Shown: piece by piece, positions 43,737 to 52,429 of the stretch
Layout of the letters: each line of letters begins with the position of its first letter
Numbering within the stretch: position 1 is the stretch's first letter
Assembly (NCBI GenBank): GCA_017798145.1
Contig: CP059069.1
Span: forward strand, 4,015,226 to 4,079,225
Origin: Akkermansiaceae bacterium
GTDB lineage: Bacteria; Verrucomicrobiota; Verrucomicrobiia; Verrucomicrobiales; Akkermansiaceae
Direction of reading: 5' to 3'
Length of the DNA stretch: 64,000 bases
Made by a program: the position numbers and the translations under genes
Notes under the pieces: generated by a model
Database searches by the model: none
What the model saw: the letters and a program-made list of their open reading frames with translations, nothing else
What the model was told of the DNA's origin: nothing

Positions 43737-44966
43737 TCATTTGGCGAGGAGTTCCACCATCAGCTTGCCCATCCCTTCCCCTACCTTCATGTAGGTGTCC
43801 GCATCGCCTCCGTAGTGACCTCCGCTGCCTCCCTTGGAGACAGGTTTCGAATAAAACACCGCCGCCTGATCCTTGAACTCCGGGAGAGCGGCGAAGTCGA
43901 ACATCTTCTTGGAGAGAGTGGCGTCCATGTCGTGCTCCCCCAATGTGGCGCAAACGAACTTTGCGTTTGGTGCATTGAAGTCCTTTTTCAGGTCATTGAA
44001 GAGAAATGCCAGGTTCTTGTCGTAATTTTCGACGTTGCCCTTGCCTGCCTCGGCATTTCCCTGCCACCAGAAGAATCCGGCGACTTCGTAGCCGGTGGCA
44101 CTGGGATAATAGGTGGCCAGGTCTTTCAGTGCCGTCTGCGCGGCACCCACGTCCTGATCATACTGGAGGCCTGCATACCAACCTCCGTTTTTTGTCTTGG
44201 CTTCTTCACTGACTTTCCGGTTCGAGCTCTCCGAGTCGCCTTGGTATGATCCACCCTTTGTTCCTGTGCCAACCGCACTGGGGGGCAACAGGTCCCAGCC
44301 CAAGGCACGGTTGCCCACACAGGATTTCAAGATCAGCACAGGCGCGTCAATGGCGTGCCCCACATAATTCCCTATCCCGATTTCCGGGCCGAATTTTCCG
44401 CTGCCGTTCCCATTTTCTGCGGTCAGCCAATCGTTGTATTTCAGTTGTGCCATGCAGAAAAACACATTTCGAACGTCTTTCCGAACGTTCCAGTTTCCTG
44501 CGTCATCGACGAGATACGGGTATTGGTCAGCGGCGCTCCCTTTGAGTTGACCTGCATTCCCGAAGCCGAGCATGTTCGACTGCCCCATGAGGATGAACAC
44601 CTGCACGGGTTTGGACATGTCCGCATCCTTGCCATCGGGATCCGGGAGGACATCAGGGAGATCTGCGGAGACTTTGCTTTCCCCGGCAGCCTTGGGTGCG
44701 GCGGCGGCAAGGGCGGCCTTGCCCTCGGTCTTGAGCCATGCGATGTCGTCTGCGGAAAGCACATCCTGCTTGAAGCTCATATCGCCCCCGCCTGCCTTGG
44801 TGACGACAACCATGCTGGTGGCTTCGTCGTAGGATTTGAGCTCTCCCTCGAAGGTTTTGGAACCGTCCGCGCTCGTCCAGGTGCGCGCATGGGCGCCGGA
44901 TAGGAGCAGTGCGCAAAGGGCGACTGAGAGGAAAGGTTGCTTGAATCCTGGTGTTTTCGGTTTCAT
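43737..44966 (-). CDS. Secreted SASA/DUF303 (sialate O-acetylesterase-like) esterase with SHD1-like N-terminus
   Basis: 409 residues. The signal peptide spans roughly 10-27 (PFLSVALCALLLSGAHA). An SHD1-like beta domain follows (28-80; RTWTSADGSKTFEGELKSYD, then LSADDIAWLK). The SGNH-type esterase domain starts at VFILMGQSNM (124-132) with the nucleophile Ser130. GPEIGIGN and FFWWQGNAEAG (oxyanion Asn/Gln region) follow, and the C-terminal GGHYGGDADTYMKVGEGM carries the catalytic His. Such proteins remove acetyl esters from sugars in polysaccharides. Together with the dehydrogenase-like gene that follows after 3 bases, it suggests a two-gene unit for processing an acetylated glycan, an inference from co-operonic arrangement only. 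Confidence 0.9.
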   Translation of the reverse strand: MKPKTPGFKQPFLSVALCALLLSGAHARTWTSADGSKTFEGELKSYDEATSMVVVTKAGGGDMSFKQDVLSADDIAWLKTEGKAALAAAAPKAAGESKVSADLPDVLPDPDGKDADMSKPVQVFILMGQSNMLGFGNAGQLKGSAADQYPYLVDDAGNWNVRKDVRNVFFCMAQLKYNDWLTAENGNGSGKFGPEIGIGNYVGHAIDAPVLILKSCVGNRALGWDLLPPSAVGTGTKGGSYQGDSESSNRKVSEEAKTKNGGWYAGLQYDQDVGAAQTALKDLATYYPSATGYEVAGFFWWQGNAEAGKGNVENYDKNLAFLFNDLKKDFNAPNAKFVCATLGEHDMDATLSKKMFDFAALPEFKDQAAVFYSKPVSKGGSGGHYGGDADTYMKVGEGMGKLMVELLAK

Positions 44967-45107
44967 ATCGGGTCTGCTTACGTGTTTTTGCCATGCAGGG
45001 TAACGTAGGGGCGTTCGTTAATCTCGCAGAAAATCCGCAAATTTTCCGGCACGTGGATGGCGGGTTCCGGATTTTTATTGCCCATGGCAGCGGATGGCGG
45101 GTAAGGC

Positions 45108-45135
45108 GGTGCCCCGCACGGGCAACCCTGGCACC
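45108..45135 (+). other. Possible stem-loop in the leader of the 76-residue protein gene
   Basis: GGTGCC (45108-45113) pairs perfectly with GGCACC (45130-45135), with a small GGG-CAA-CCC hairpin inside. The fold sits about 50 bases upstream of the ATG at 45186 in a 219-base spacer whose other part holds the divergent promoter of the esterase operon. No known riboswitch consensus could be matched. Confidence 0.35.
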
Positions 45136-45185
45136 GAGCCGGGCGAGCCGACCCACGAAGGGCACATACAGGAAAGACCGATACC

Positions 45186-45416
45186 ATGGCATTTACCCCA
45201 AGCAAAGACCACAAGCGCCTCGCGCGCGAGCAGAAGAAGATGGACAAGCGCCTCGCCCGCGAGGATGCGAAGGCGGAAAAGCTTGAGGCGGATCGTGCAG
45301 CGGAAGCGGCAGCCGCCGAGGCCGCCGAGAAGCGGGCGGAGGAGGAGCAACTCGCAAGGCTTGAGGCGGAATTCGAGGCCGAGCTCGAAGCGGAGCGCCA
45401 GGCAAAGGTGGCTTGA
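45186..45416 (+). CDS. Small charged coiled-coil protein
   Basis: 76 residues, almost entirely Lys/Arg/Glu/Ala. It starts MAFTPSKDHKRLAREQKKMD and runs as a continuous amphipathic helix (KRLAREDAKAEKLEADRAAE, then AEEEQLARLEAEFEAELEAE). The net charge shifts from basic at the N-terminus to strongly acidic at the C-terminus, a pattern suited to self-association or binding nucleic acid or ribosomes at one end. I know no family. The frame, ATG and codon use look real, and similar short Lys/Glu/Ala proteins occur across Verrucomicrobiota. It is isolated: the esterase operon diverges upstream, and dnaE ends 29 bases downstream on the other strand. Confidence 0.65.
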   Translation: MAFTPSKDHKRLAREQKKMDKRLAREDAKAEKLEADRAAEAAAAEAAEKRAEEEQLARLEAEFEAELEAERQAKVA

Positions 45417-45444
45417 TGGGGTGGCGTTGCGGAGAACGCGATGG

Positions 45445-48400
45445 CTAATCCATGAACCTATCGAGGGCGTTGAGCAGCTCCTCGCTTCGTTTCACGTGGT
45501 AGGTTTCCGAGGGCTTGATGGAAAGGCGTTTTCCGGCGGAGTTCTGGAAATGCATGATGACGGGGGTGGAGCCGGGGTGGCCGGTGAGGTGATAGCGGAT
45601 TTCCTCCAGGTCTTTGGCGGTGTGGCGGTGGGTCCAGAGGAGTAGCTCCAGGGCGCCGCTTCCGGGGTTGGACTTCCGGTTTTTCAGCTCGTCGATGTTG
45701 CTGCCGGTGAGGCGGCGGCCGCCGGTGCGGTCGTCGAGCTGGATGGCGATTTTCAGCCGGATGATGTTGCCGGGGGCGAGGATGCCGGAATCGCGCGCGG
45801 GGATGAAGCTTTCGCTCCAGAGCATGATCTCGCAGGAACCCGTGAAGTCCTCGACGGTGAGTATGCCGAAGGGTTTGCCCGCCTTGGTCATGCGGGTCTC
45901 CAGCGAGCGTATCATGCCTGCGATGGGGTGGCGGGCGCGGGGGTCGTCCAGTTCGATCTCGTCGATGAGGCCGATGCGTTTGTATTTGTCGGAATCGAGG
46001 ATGCCGCGGAATTTGTCGAGCGGATGGCCTGTGACGTAGAAACCTAAAAGCTCCTTCTCGTGGGCGAGGCGGTCGTCCTTGCTCCATTCCTCCACGGCAT
46101 GGGCGGAAGGCGAAGCGGCCGAGGAAGGGGGAGGCGAGAAATCCATGGCATCGAAGAGCGATGACTGGCCGGAGGCCTTGTCGCGCTGGGTGGCGGAGGC
46201 CGAGGCGACGACCTGCTCAAGGCGCGAGAACATCGTGGCGCGGTTCTCGCCGGTCCAGTCGAGGGCGCCGGCCTTGACGAGGTTTTCCAGGATCCGCTTG
46301 TTGATGACCTTGGAGTCGAGGCGGGATGAGAAATCGTCGAGGGAGAGGTAGCTGCCGTTTGCGTCCCGCTCGCGGATCGCGGCGGCCATGGCGGCCTCGC
46401 CGACGTTCTTGATGGCCGCGAGGCCGTAGCGGATGGCGAGGGTGCCGGATTCGAGCTTTTCCGGCGCGAAGCGGAGCAGGGATTTGTTGAGGTTGGGAGG
46501 CAGGATCTGGATGTCCATGCGGTGGCACTCGGCGACAAAGACGGCGATCTTGTCGGTGTTGTTGATCTCGTTGGAAAGGAGGGCCGCCATGAACTCGACG
46601 GGGTGGTTCGCCTTCATGTAGGCGGTCCAGTAGGAGATGTGGCCGTAGCAGGCGGAGTGGGATTTGTTGAAGCCGTAGCCGGCGAACATCTCGATCTTGT
46701 CGAAGATCGCGCCCGCCATTTTCTCGCCGATGTTGTTGGTCTCCTTGCAGCCCTGGATGAAGCCCGCGCGTTCCTTGGCCATCTTCTCCTTGTCCTTCTT
46801 GCCCATGGCGCGGCGCAAGAGGTCGGCCTTGCCGAGGGAGTATCCGGCGAGGAGCTTGGCGGCGTTCTGCACCTGCTCCTGGTAGATCATGACGCCGTAG
46901 GTGTTGCCGCAAACCGTCTCTAACAGAGGGTGCTCGTACATCGCTTTCTTGCCCTTTTTGACATCGAGCATCTGGTCGATGAACTGCATGGCTCCGGGGC
47001 GATAGACGGCGATCAGGTCGATGATGTCGTCGATGCTGCGGATCTCGTATTTCTTGCAGGTCTCGACCATGCCGCCGGACTCGAGCTGGAACACGCCCAT
47101 GGTCTCGCCGCGGTTGAGCATGCCGAAGGTCGCCTGGTCATCGAGAGGGACCTTCTCGATGTCGAAGTCCGGGATGTGCTTGCGGATGTGCCCTGCTGCG
47201 TCGTGGATGACCGTAAGGTTTTTCAGCCCCAGGAAATCCATTTTCAGGAGGCCGACCTCGGTGATGGCGCCCATGTCGTATTGGGTGACGACCTCGCCCT
47301 CGTTGCCGCGGGTGAGGGGGACGTGCTCATCGAGCGGGCGGTCTCCGATGACGACCCCTGCGGCATGGATGCCGACACTGCGGTTGATGCCTTCTAGCCG
47401 CAGTGCGTAGGACCAGAGTTCCTTGTAGGTGGATGAGGATTCGATGAGTTCGCGCAGTTCCTCCTTGGAGTCCCACTCGGACTGCAGGGTGGTGCCCGGT
47501 TTGGGCTCGATCATTTTCGCGATGCGATCCGCCTCGCCGTAGGAGATGCCCATCACGCGGGAGACGTCGCGGAGCACGGATTTCGCGCCCATGGTGCCGT
47601 AGGTGATGATGTGGGAGACGGATTTCTCGCCGTATTTTTCCCGGACATACTGGATGACCTCCGCGCGGCGGGACTGGCAGAAGTCGATATCGACGTCGGG
47701 CGGCGAGACGCGTTCCGGGTTGAGGAAACGCTCGAAAAGAAGGCCGAACTGGAGCGGGCAGATGTTGGTGATGCCCATCGCGTAGGAGGCGAGTGAGCCG
47801 GCCGCCGAGCCACGGCCGGGGCCGACGGGGATGTCGTTGTCGCGGGCCCACTGGATGAAGTCGGCGGTGATGAGGAAGTAGGATGCGAAGCCGAGGTGGT
47901 TGATGGTGTCGACCTCGTATTTCAGGCGCTCCTGGACTTCTGCGGAGTTGGCTTTCTCAGCGCCGTAGCGAGCAAGGACTCCCTCCTGGCAGATTTTCAT
48001 GAGGTATTCCTCGCGGGGCGAGCCGTCCGGGGTGGGGAACTGCGGGTATTTCTCCGAGGAGGCGGAGTCGAGCTTGATGGTGACATTGCAGCGCTCCGCG
48101 ATGCGCAGGGTGTTGTCGCAGGCGTCGGGAATGTCCTTGAAGATCTCGCGCATTTCCTCCGCCGTCTTGAAATGCACCTCCGGGGTGTATCGCATGCGGC
48201 CCTCATCGATCACCATGGAGCCGGTACCGATGCAGATCATCACATCATGGGCCTCGTGGTCGGTGCGGTTTAGGAAATGGACATCGTTGGCGGCGACGAC
48301 GGGGAGATTGAGCTGCTTTGCAAGGGCGATGAGCTGCGGCATCACGGTGAGCTGGGCCTCAAGGCCATGGTTGTGCAGTTCCACGAAGGTGTTTTCCCGG

Positions 48401-48909
48401 CCGAAGATATCGCGGAGTTCGGTGAGGGTTTCGAGGGCCTTGTCGGTTTCGCCTTTCAGGAGCCACTCGTTGACCGGGCCGGAGATGCAGCCGGAGAGGC
48501 AGATGATGCCCTTGGAATGGGCGCGGAGGATGTCCCTGTCCACCCGGGGCTTGCCGTTGTACATGCCATCGAGATGGCCGATGGAGGTGAGTTTGGAGAG
48601 GTTTTCCCAGCCCTCGTTGGTCTCGGCGAGGAGGGTGAGATGAGTCGCGGACTTGCGGTTGGGGATCTTTTTTTTGTCCTGCGCTGAAAACGGGGCGAGG
48701 TAGATCTCGCAGCCGAGGATGGGTTTGACGCCTGCCTTGATGCATTTCTGATAGAAATCGATGGTGCCGTAGAGGTTGCCGTGGTCCGTCATGGCCACGG
48801 CCGGCATGCCCAGCTCCGCGGCGCGGGCGGCGAGTTCCTTGGTGCGGATCATGCCATCGAGGAGGGAGTAGGCGGTGTGCAGGTGGAGGTGGACGAAGGA
48901 ATCTGACAT
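45445..48909 (-). CDS. dnaE: DNA polymerase III subunit alpha
   Basis: 1154 residues, the replicative polymerase of the DnaE1 type. The PHP domain is N-terminal (FVHLHLHTAYSLLDGMI; MTDHGNLYGTIDFY). The palm carries GPGRGSAAGSLASYAMGIT and the catalytic aspartates in PPDVDIDFCQSRR, with a third in LLKMDFLGLKNL. Then follow the fingers, the helix-hairpin-helix region (about 800-880, ending RILENLVKAGALD), an OB fold (about 975-1060, PIAGMIRSLETRMTKAGKPF) and a short C-terminal domain. Length and layout are as in E. coli DnaE. The PHP motif retains its histidines (HLH, DHG), so a metal-dependent activity of that domain is possible. The gene stands alone on the minus strand. Confidence 0.98.
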   Translation of the reverse strand: MSDSFVHLHLHTAYSLLDGMIRTKELAARAAELGMPAVAMTDHGNLYGTIDFYQKCIKAGVKPILGCEIYLAPFSAQDKKKIPNRKSATHLTLLAETNEGWENLSKLTSIGHLDGMYNGKPRVDRDILRAHSKGIICLSGCISGPVNEWLLKGETDKALETLTELRDIFGRENTFVELHNHGLEAQLTVMPQLIALAKQLNLPVVAANDVHFLNRTDHEAHDVMICIGTGSMVIDEGRMRYTPEVHFKTAEEMREIFKDIPDACDNTLRIAERCNVTIKLDSASSEKYPQFPTPDGSPREEYLMKICQEGVLARYGAEKANSAEVQERLKYEVDTINHLGFASYFLITADFIQWARDNDIPVGPGRGSAAGSLASYAMGITNICPLQFGLLFERFLNPERVSPPDVDIDFCQSRRAEVIQYVREKYGEKSVSHIITYGTMGAKSVLRDVSRVMGISYGEADRIAKMIEPKPGTTLQSEWDSKEELRELIESSSTYKELWSYALRLEGINRSVGIHAAGVVIGDRPLDEHVPLTRGNEGEVVTQYDMGAITEVGLLKMDFLGLKNLTVIHDAAGHIRKHIPDFDIEKVPLDDQATFGMLNRGETMGVFQLESGGMVETCKKYEIRSIDDIIDLIAVYRPGAMQFIDQMLDVKKGKKAMYEHPLLETVCGNTYGVMIYQEQVQNAAKLLAGYSLGKADLLRRAMGKKDKEKMAKERAGFIQGCKETNNIGEKMAGAIFDKIEMFAGYGFNKSHSACYGHISYWTAYMKANHPVEFMAALLSNEINNTDKIAVFVAECHRMDIQILPPNLNKSLLRFAPEKLESGTLAIRYGLAAIKNVGEAAMAAAIRERDANGSYLSLDDFSSRLDSKVINKRILENLVKAGALDWTGENRATMFSRLEQVVASASATQRDKASGQSSLFDAMDFSPPPSSAASPSAHAVEEWSKDDRLAHEKELLGFYVTGHPLDKFRGILDSDKYKRIGLIDEIELDDPRARHPIAGMIRSLETRMTKAGKPFGILTVEDFTGSCEIMLWSESFIPARDSGILAPGNIIRLKIAIQLDDRTGGRRLTGSNIDELKNRKSNPGSGALELLLWTHRHTAKDLEEIRYHLTGHPGSTPVIMHFQNSAGKRLSIKPSETYHVKRSEELLNALDRFMD

Positions 48910-49035
48910 GCTTGCGGAACGATTGAGGATAGGGGATGGGGGATTGTCGATGGAAGAAAGAAGAAGATGATTATGCGGTTGATTTTGCGTGGCGGGGTGG
49001 CTTGCATGGTCGTCCGCCCGAGGGCGGAAGATCCT

Positions 49036-49851
49036 ATGTCCGAAAATAACACACTTGCATCAGCACCCGGCGGCCCCTTGGGCGAAATCTCACAGGCTCC
49101 CCCGGCGCTGGAGATATTCCTCGACAGGCATCAGGCGAAGGTGATCGCGCTGGCGCTGTTGCTGGCTATCGCCGCCATCGCCTACGTGGTTTACGACGGC
49201 ATCCGTAAAAGCGGGGAGGAGTCCGCCGGGGCCTTGCTTTCGAAGGCGGAAGATCTCTCCGCACTCCAGGAAGTGGTGAAGAACCACGCGGGCACCGCGG
49301 CATCCTACAGCGCGAAGATCCTGCTTGCGGAAAAGCAGTGGGAGGACGGGCAGCAGGATGATGCGATCGCCACCCTGGAGGCTTTCGTGGCGGGGGATCC
49401 GTCCCATCCGGGAAGGCCCAGTGCACAGGCGAGCCTTGCCGCAAAGCTCCGTTCCCAAGGCAAGGAGGATGAGGCAGCTGATATTTTCCGAGACATCACC
49501 GAGGATGTGGCAGCGCGCCACCTCGCCCCATACGCATGGATTTCCCTGGGCGATATTGCCCTGGCGAAAGGCGACAAGGAGGCCGCTGCCGATGCCTACG
49601 GCGCGGTGGAGCGCGAGTTCCCCGAAAATCCCTTCACGCAGCAGGCTATCCAGCGACAGCTGCTTCTCAAGGCTGCCGCGCCGGTGCCGGTGGATGCGCC
49701 CATCGTGGTGCCGGATGTGAAAATCACCGATGAGGAAAACGATGCCGCTCCCGGAGATGTAAGCCCGGGCAATCTGCTCGATACCATCCAGGGAGGAGGC
49801 CTTGGGGGCGATTCCAACCCTCTGCTTCCCGAAGGGGAGAAGCCCGAATAA
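49036..49851 (+). CDS. Membrane-anchored TPR-like protein (YfgM-like layout)
   Basis: 271 residues from the ATG at 49036 (MSENNTLASAPGG). Two earlier in-frame ATGs from 48967 would add a stretch in the dnaE divergent promoter region and are less likely. One membrane segment (about 38-55, KVIALALLLAIAAIAYVVY) follows a short cytoplasmic N-terminus. Beyond it lies a helical periplasmic region with tetratricopeptide-like pairs (SYSAKILLAEKQWEDGQQDD, APYAWISLGDIALAKGD, AADAYGAVEREFPENP), then a Pro/Asp-rich tail. The layout is that of YfgM/TPR_21 proteins, which in proteobacteria assist periplasmic folding and stress signalling. Direct homology is not certain. It is followed at 51 bases by the bactofilin gene on the same strand. 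Confidence 0.8.
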   Translation: MSENNTLASAPGGPLGEISQAPPALEIFLDRHQAKVIALALLLAIAAIAYVVYDGIRKSGEESAGALLSKAEDLSALQEVVKNHAGTAASYSAKILLAEKQWEDGQQDDAIATLEAFVAGDPSHPGRPSAQASLAAKLRSQGKEDEAADIFRDITEDVAARHLAPYAWISLGDIALAKGDKEAAADAYGAVEREFPENPFTQQAIQRQLLLKAAAPVPVDAPIVVPDVKITDEENDAAPGDVSPGNLLDTIQGGGLGGDSNPLLPEGEKPE

Positions 49852-49902
49852 ATCAGGCTAAATCGCATTGACAGCCCGCCGCGCCGCGCCGTAGCCTGCG
49901 GC

Positions 49903-50457
49903 GTGTTCAAGAAAGTCATAGGCCAAGAAACAAGCGACCCGCAAAAGCCATCGCTTACCACCCCGGAAGAGCGTGCGCCTCAGGCGGCGGCGCCTTCCCA
50001 AGCCCCTGCCAGGGAGTCGGGATATTCTGCCCCTGCGCCTGTTGCCAAGGCTCCTGCCGGGAACACGCGCAACGTCCTTTCCTCCGATGTGGAGATCAAG
50101 GGTGCCGTCAAGTTCCAGGATGATCTGATCGTTGATGGCAAGATCGAGGGCACCATCGAATCCACAGGCAATCTCACCGTCGGCGAGAATGCCAAGCTCA
50201 AGGCTGAGATCAAGACGGGAACCATCGTGATCTACGGGAAAGTCCATGGCAACATGACGGCCACGGACAGGGTTGAGCTGAAGTCCAGCGCGGAAGTCAT
50301 CGGCGATATCAAGGCGAAAACGCTCACCATCGAGGCTGGCGCCATCTTCGTCGGGAAATCGACCGTTGGTACCCCTAGCCAACAGCCATCCTCCGCCCCG
50401 GACAACAAGTCCCAGGGTTCGCCGTCCTCAGAAAAGCCCGCAATTGCGGGTGGTTGA
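49903..50457 (+). CDS. Bactofilin (polymer-forming cytoskeletal protein)
   Basis: 184 residues from a GTG at 49903. A disordered Pro/Ala/Ser-rich N-terminus (about 1-58) leads to the right-handed beta-helix bactofilin domain (about 60-150). It shows the diagnostic turn repeats FQDDLIVDGKIEGTIES, NLTVGENAKLKAEI, TIVIYGKVHGNMTATD and KAKTLTIEAGAIFVGK. The C-terminus is again disordered. Bactofilins polymerise without nucleotide and position envelope enzymes, chromosomes or stalk machinery. The short hydrophobic N-terminus (MFKKVIG) could serve as a membrane-binding motif, as in other bactofilins. A second, zinc-ribbon bactofilin follows. Confidence 0.93.
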   Translation: MFKKVIGQETSDPQKPSLTTPEERAPQAAAPSQAPARESGYSAPAPVAKAPAGNTRNVLSSDVEIKGAVKFQDDLIVDGKIEGTIESTGNLTVGENAKLKAEIKTGTIVIYGKVHGNMTATDRVELKSSAEVIGDIKAKTLTIEAGAIFVGKSTVGTPSQQPSSAPDNKSQGSPSSEKPAIAGG

Positions 50458-50515
50458 TCCGTAGTGAAGTAGGAGGCCATCTCATTTCATCCACAACCGG
50501 GGAATCCGTGTTTCA

Positions 50516-51325
50516 TTGAACCCGAGACACATCGAACTTGTCTGCCCGGGCTGCGACCATCACCAGATGGAGCCGTCCATGGTCATCTCCACCCAGTGCC
50601 GCTCCTGCGGACAGCACATGGACATACGTGACGGGAAACCCGTCGTCCGTCCGAAGCATGCAACCCGCCTGGCGAGTCCGGGCAATCCTCCGCTGCAGCA
50701 CGGCTCCACAGGCTCCGCCAAGCAGCCCGAGCCAAAGACTGCCAAGCCACGCCAGCAAGGTTTCCTCAGGAAGATTTTCCGGCGTGAGCGCCCGCCGAGG
50801 ATGGTGGATTGCTATCATTGCCAGCGCAATTTCGAGGTGGTGCGCGACGCACAGTCCAGCCAGTGCCCCAAGTGCGGCGGTTACATCAGCCTGAGGGATT
50901 ATGAGATCGACCATGCATGGCGCCGCCGCATCCAGACGCGCGGCGATGTGAAGATCCTCAAGGAAGGCTCCATCATCGGGGTGAAAGTGCAGTGCCATGA
51001 TCTCACTGTGCTGGGGATCCTAGCGGCTCCCGTCGATTGTTCCGGCGTGATCTGCATACGCAGCCACGGCAAGATCGTTGGCAACGTGACCTGCGGTGAG
51101 CTACGTGTTGAGCGCGGCGCAAAGGTAGAGTTCCAGGGGGATGTCCGTGCCGGAAAAGCCTACATCGATGGCGATGTGAAAGCGCAGCTCACCTGCACCG
51201 GGACGATCATCCTTGAGAAAAAGGCCCATCTCCAGGGGCTCGCCCGTGCCGGCGGCCTGGTGGTCAAGGCCGGGGCGAAGCACTCCGGACTCATGGAGGT
51301 CGTGAGGCCGCAGGTTGCCGGGTGA
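50516..51325 (+). CDS. Bactofilin-like protein with two N-terminal zinc ribbons
   Basis: 269 residues from a TTG at 50516; no closer ATG precedes the first ribbon. Two CxxC...CxxC zinc ribbons are visible: Cys10/Cys13/Cys28/Cys31 and Cys99/Cys102/Cys117/Cys120, separated by a Pro/Lys-rich linker. Residues ~140-260 form a bactofilin-type beta-helix (VKILKEGSIIGVKVQCHDL, CIRSHGKIVGNVTCGELRV, KAYIDGDVKAQLTCTGTI, EKKAHLQGLARAGGLV). Attaching zinc ribbons to a polymerising beta-helix suggests a filament that binds nucleic acid or another protein through the ribbons. It lies 58 bases after the classical bactofilin, so the two probably co-assemble. I know no studied protein with this exact arrangement. 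Confidence 0.85.
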   Translation: MNPRHIELVCPGCDHHQMEPSMVISTQCRSCGQHMDIRDGKPVVRPKHATRLASPGNPPLQHGSTGSAKQPEPKTAKPRQQGFLRKIFRRERPPRMVDCYHCQRNFEVVRDAQSSQCPKCGGYISLRDYEIDHAWRRRIQTRGDVKILKEGSIIGVKVQCHDLTVLGILAAPVDCSGVICIRSHGKIVGNVTCGELRVERGAKVEFQGDVRAGKAYIDGDVKAQLTCTGTIILEKKAHLQGLARAGGLVVKAGAKHSGLMEVVRPQVAG

Positions 51326-51373
51326 TGGCCGATTGGCTCTTGCATCCTGTGCCCGGGCTGGCGAGATTCCGCC

Positions 51374-52309
51374 ATGCAAACCGCCTTGGACCTCAAAGGG
51401 GAAATCCTGGAACTGAAACGCGCCCGCAACGCCGTCATCCTCGCCCACAACTACCAGACCGGTGACATCCAGGATGTCGCGGACTATGTCGGCGATTCCC
51501 TCGGCCTCGCGTATCAGGCGAAGTCCACCGATGCGGACGTGATCGTTTTCTGTGGCGTCCATTTCATGGCTGAGACCGCGAAGATCGTGAACCCTTCCAA
51601 GACCGTGATCCTCCCGGATGCGGATGCCGGCTGCTCGCTGGAGCAATCCTGCCCCGCGCACCAGCTGGAGGCCTTCCTTGCGGAGAACGCGGAGAAGAAC
51701 TACTACGTCATCGCCTACATCAACTGCTCCGGCGGCGTGAAGGCGCTCTGCGATGTCATCTGCACCTCGGGCAACGCCGTGAAAATCGTCAACCAGGCGC
51801 CCGCCGACAGGCCTATCCTCTTCGTGCCGGATGAAAACCTCGGCGCTTGGGTGATGGAGCAAACGGGGCGGAAAATGGATCTTTGGAAAGGCAACTGCTA
51901 CGTCCACGTCGAGTTCACCCGGGATTCCATCAACCGGATCAAGGCGGAGTATCCAGACGCCCTTGTCGTCGCCCACCCGGAGTGCACCCAGGCGGTGCGG
52001 CTGCTGGCGGACGAGGTTTGCTCCACGGAAAAGATGGTGCATTTCTGCAAAAACGCTCCGGTGAAAGATATCATCGTCGTGACCGAAAGCGGCATGCTCC
52101 ATCGGCTCAGGCGGGAGTGCCCGGACAAGAACCTCATCCCGGGGCCGACCGACCGTTGTGCCTGTGCCGACTGCCGCTACATGAAAATGAACACCATGGA
52201 AAAGCTGCGCAACTGCCTGCGCGACCTCGCGCCGAGGGTGGAAATGGACGAAGCGACAAGGAAGCGCGCCGAACTGCCGCTGCTGCGCATGCTTGAGCAA
52301 TCCAGGTGA
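51374..52309 (+). CDS. nadA: Quinolinate synthase A
   Basis: 311 residues. It condenses iminoaspartate with dihydroxyacetone phosphate to quinolinate for NAD synthesis. The chain contains the three expected iron-sulfur cysteines at the right spacing: Cys87 (ADAGCSLEQ), Cys176 (WKGNCYVHVEFT) and Cys263 in DRCACADCRYMKMNT; the last region has extra cysteines typical of the family. Other conserved parts are ILAHNYQTGDIQDVADYVGD and FCGVHFMAETAKI. Length and start are standard. No nadB or nadC is adjacent. It lies 48 bases after the zinc-ribbon bactofilin gene, but a functional link is not evident. Confidence 0.97.
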   Translation: MQTALDLKGEILELKRARNAVILAHNYQTGDIQDVADYVGDSLGLAYQAKSTDADVIVFCGVHFMAETAKIVNPSKTVILPDADAGCSLEQSCPAHQLEAFLAENAEKNYYVIAYINCSGGVKALCDVICTSGNAVKIVNQAPADRPILFVPDENLGAWVMEQTGRKMDLWKGNCYVHVEFTRDSINRIKAEYPDALVVAHPECTQAVRLLADEVCSTEKMVHFCKNAPVKDIIVVTESGMLHRLRRECPDKNLIPGPTDRCACADCRYMKMNTMEKLRNCLRDLAPRVEMDEATRKRAELPLLRMLEQSR

Positions 52310-52375
52310 ACCCATCAATTTCATTGCAAATCATTCCGGCTAAGCTAAGGTAAATACCTTGTGAATGCCTAATTT

Positions 52376-52388
52376 CCGGAAAATCCGG
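52376..52388. promoter_or_regulatory. Inverted repeat and TTGACG box upstream of the pseudopilin gene
   Basis: CCGGA-AAA-TCCGG (52376-52388) sits directly before TTGACG (52389-52394), which resembles a sigma-70 -35 box. The best -10 candidate within 16-18 bases is only weakly TATAAT-like (around 52412-52417), so the promoter call is tentative. The repeat would overlap the upstream edge of such a promoter. Confidence 0.3.
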
Positions 52389-52429
52389 TTGACGGATTCA
52401 CCCTCTGCCATCTCAATCCATACACATTC

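Noticed and set aside
45108..45135. Known riboswitch in front of the 76-residue protein
   Set aside because: Only one stem-loop is evident and no conserved core of a known class was found; kept as a low-confidence structure only.
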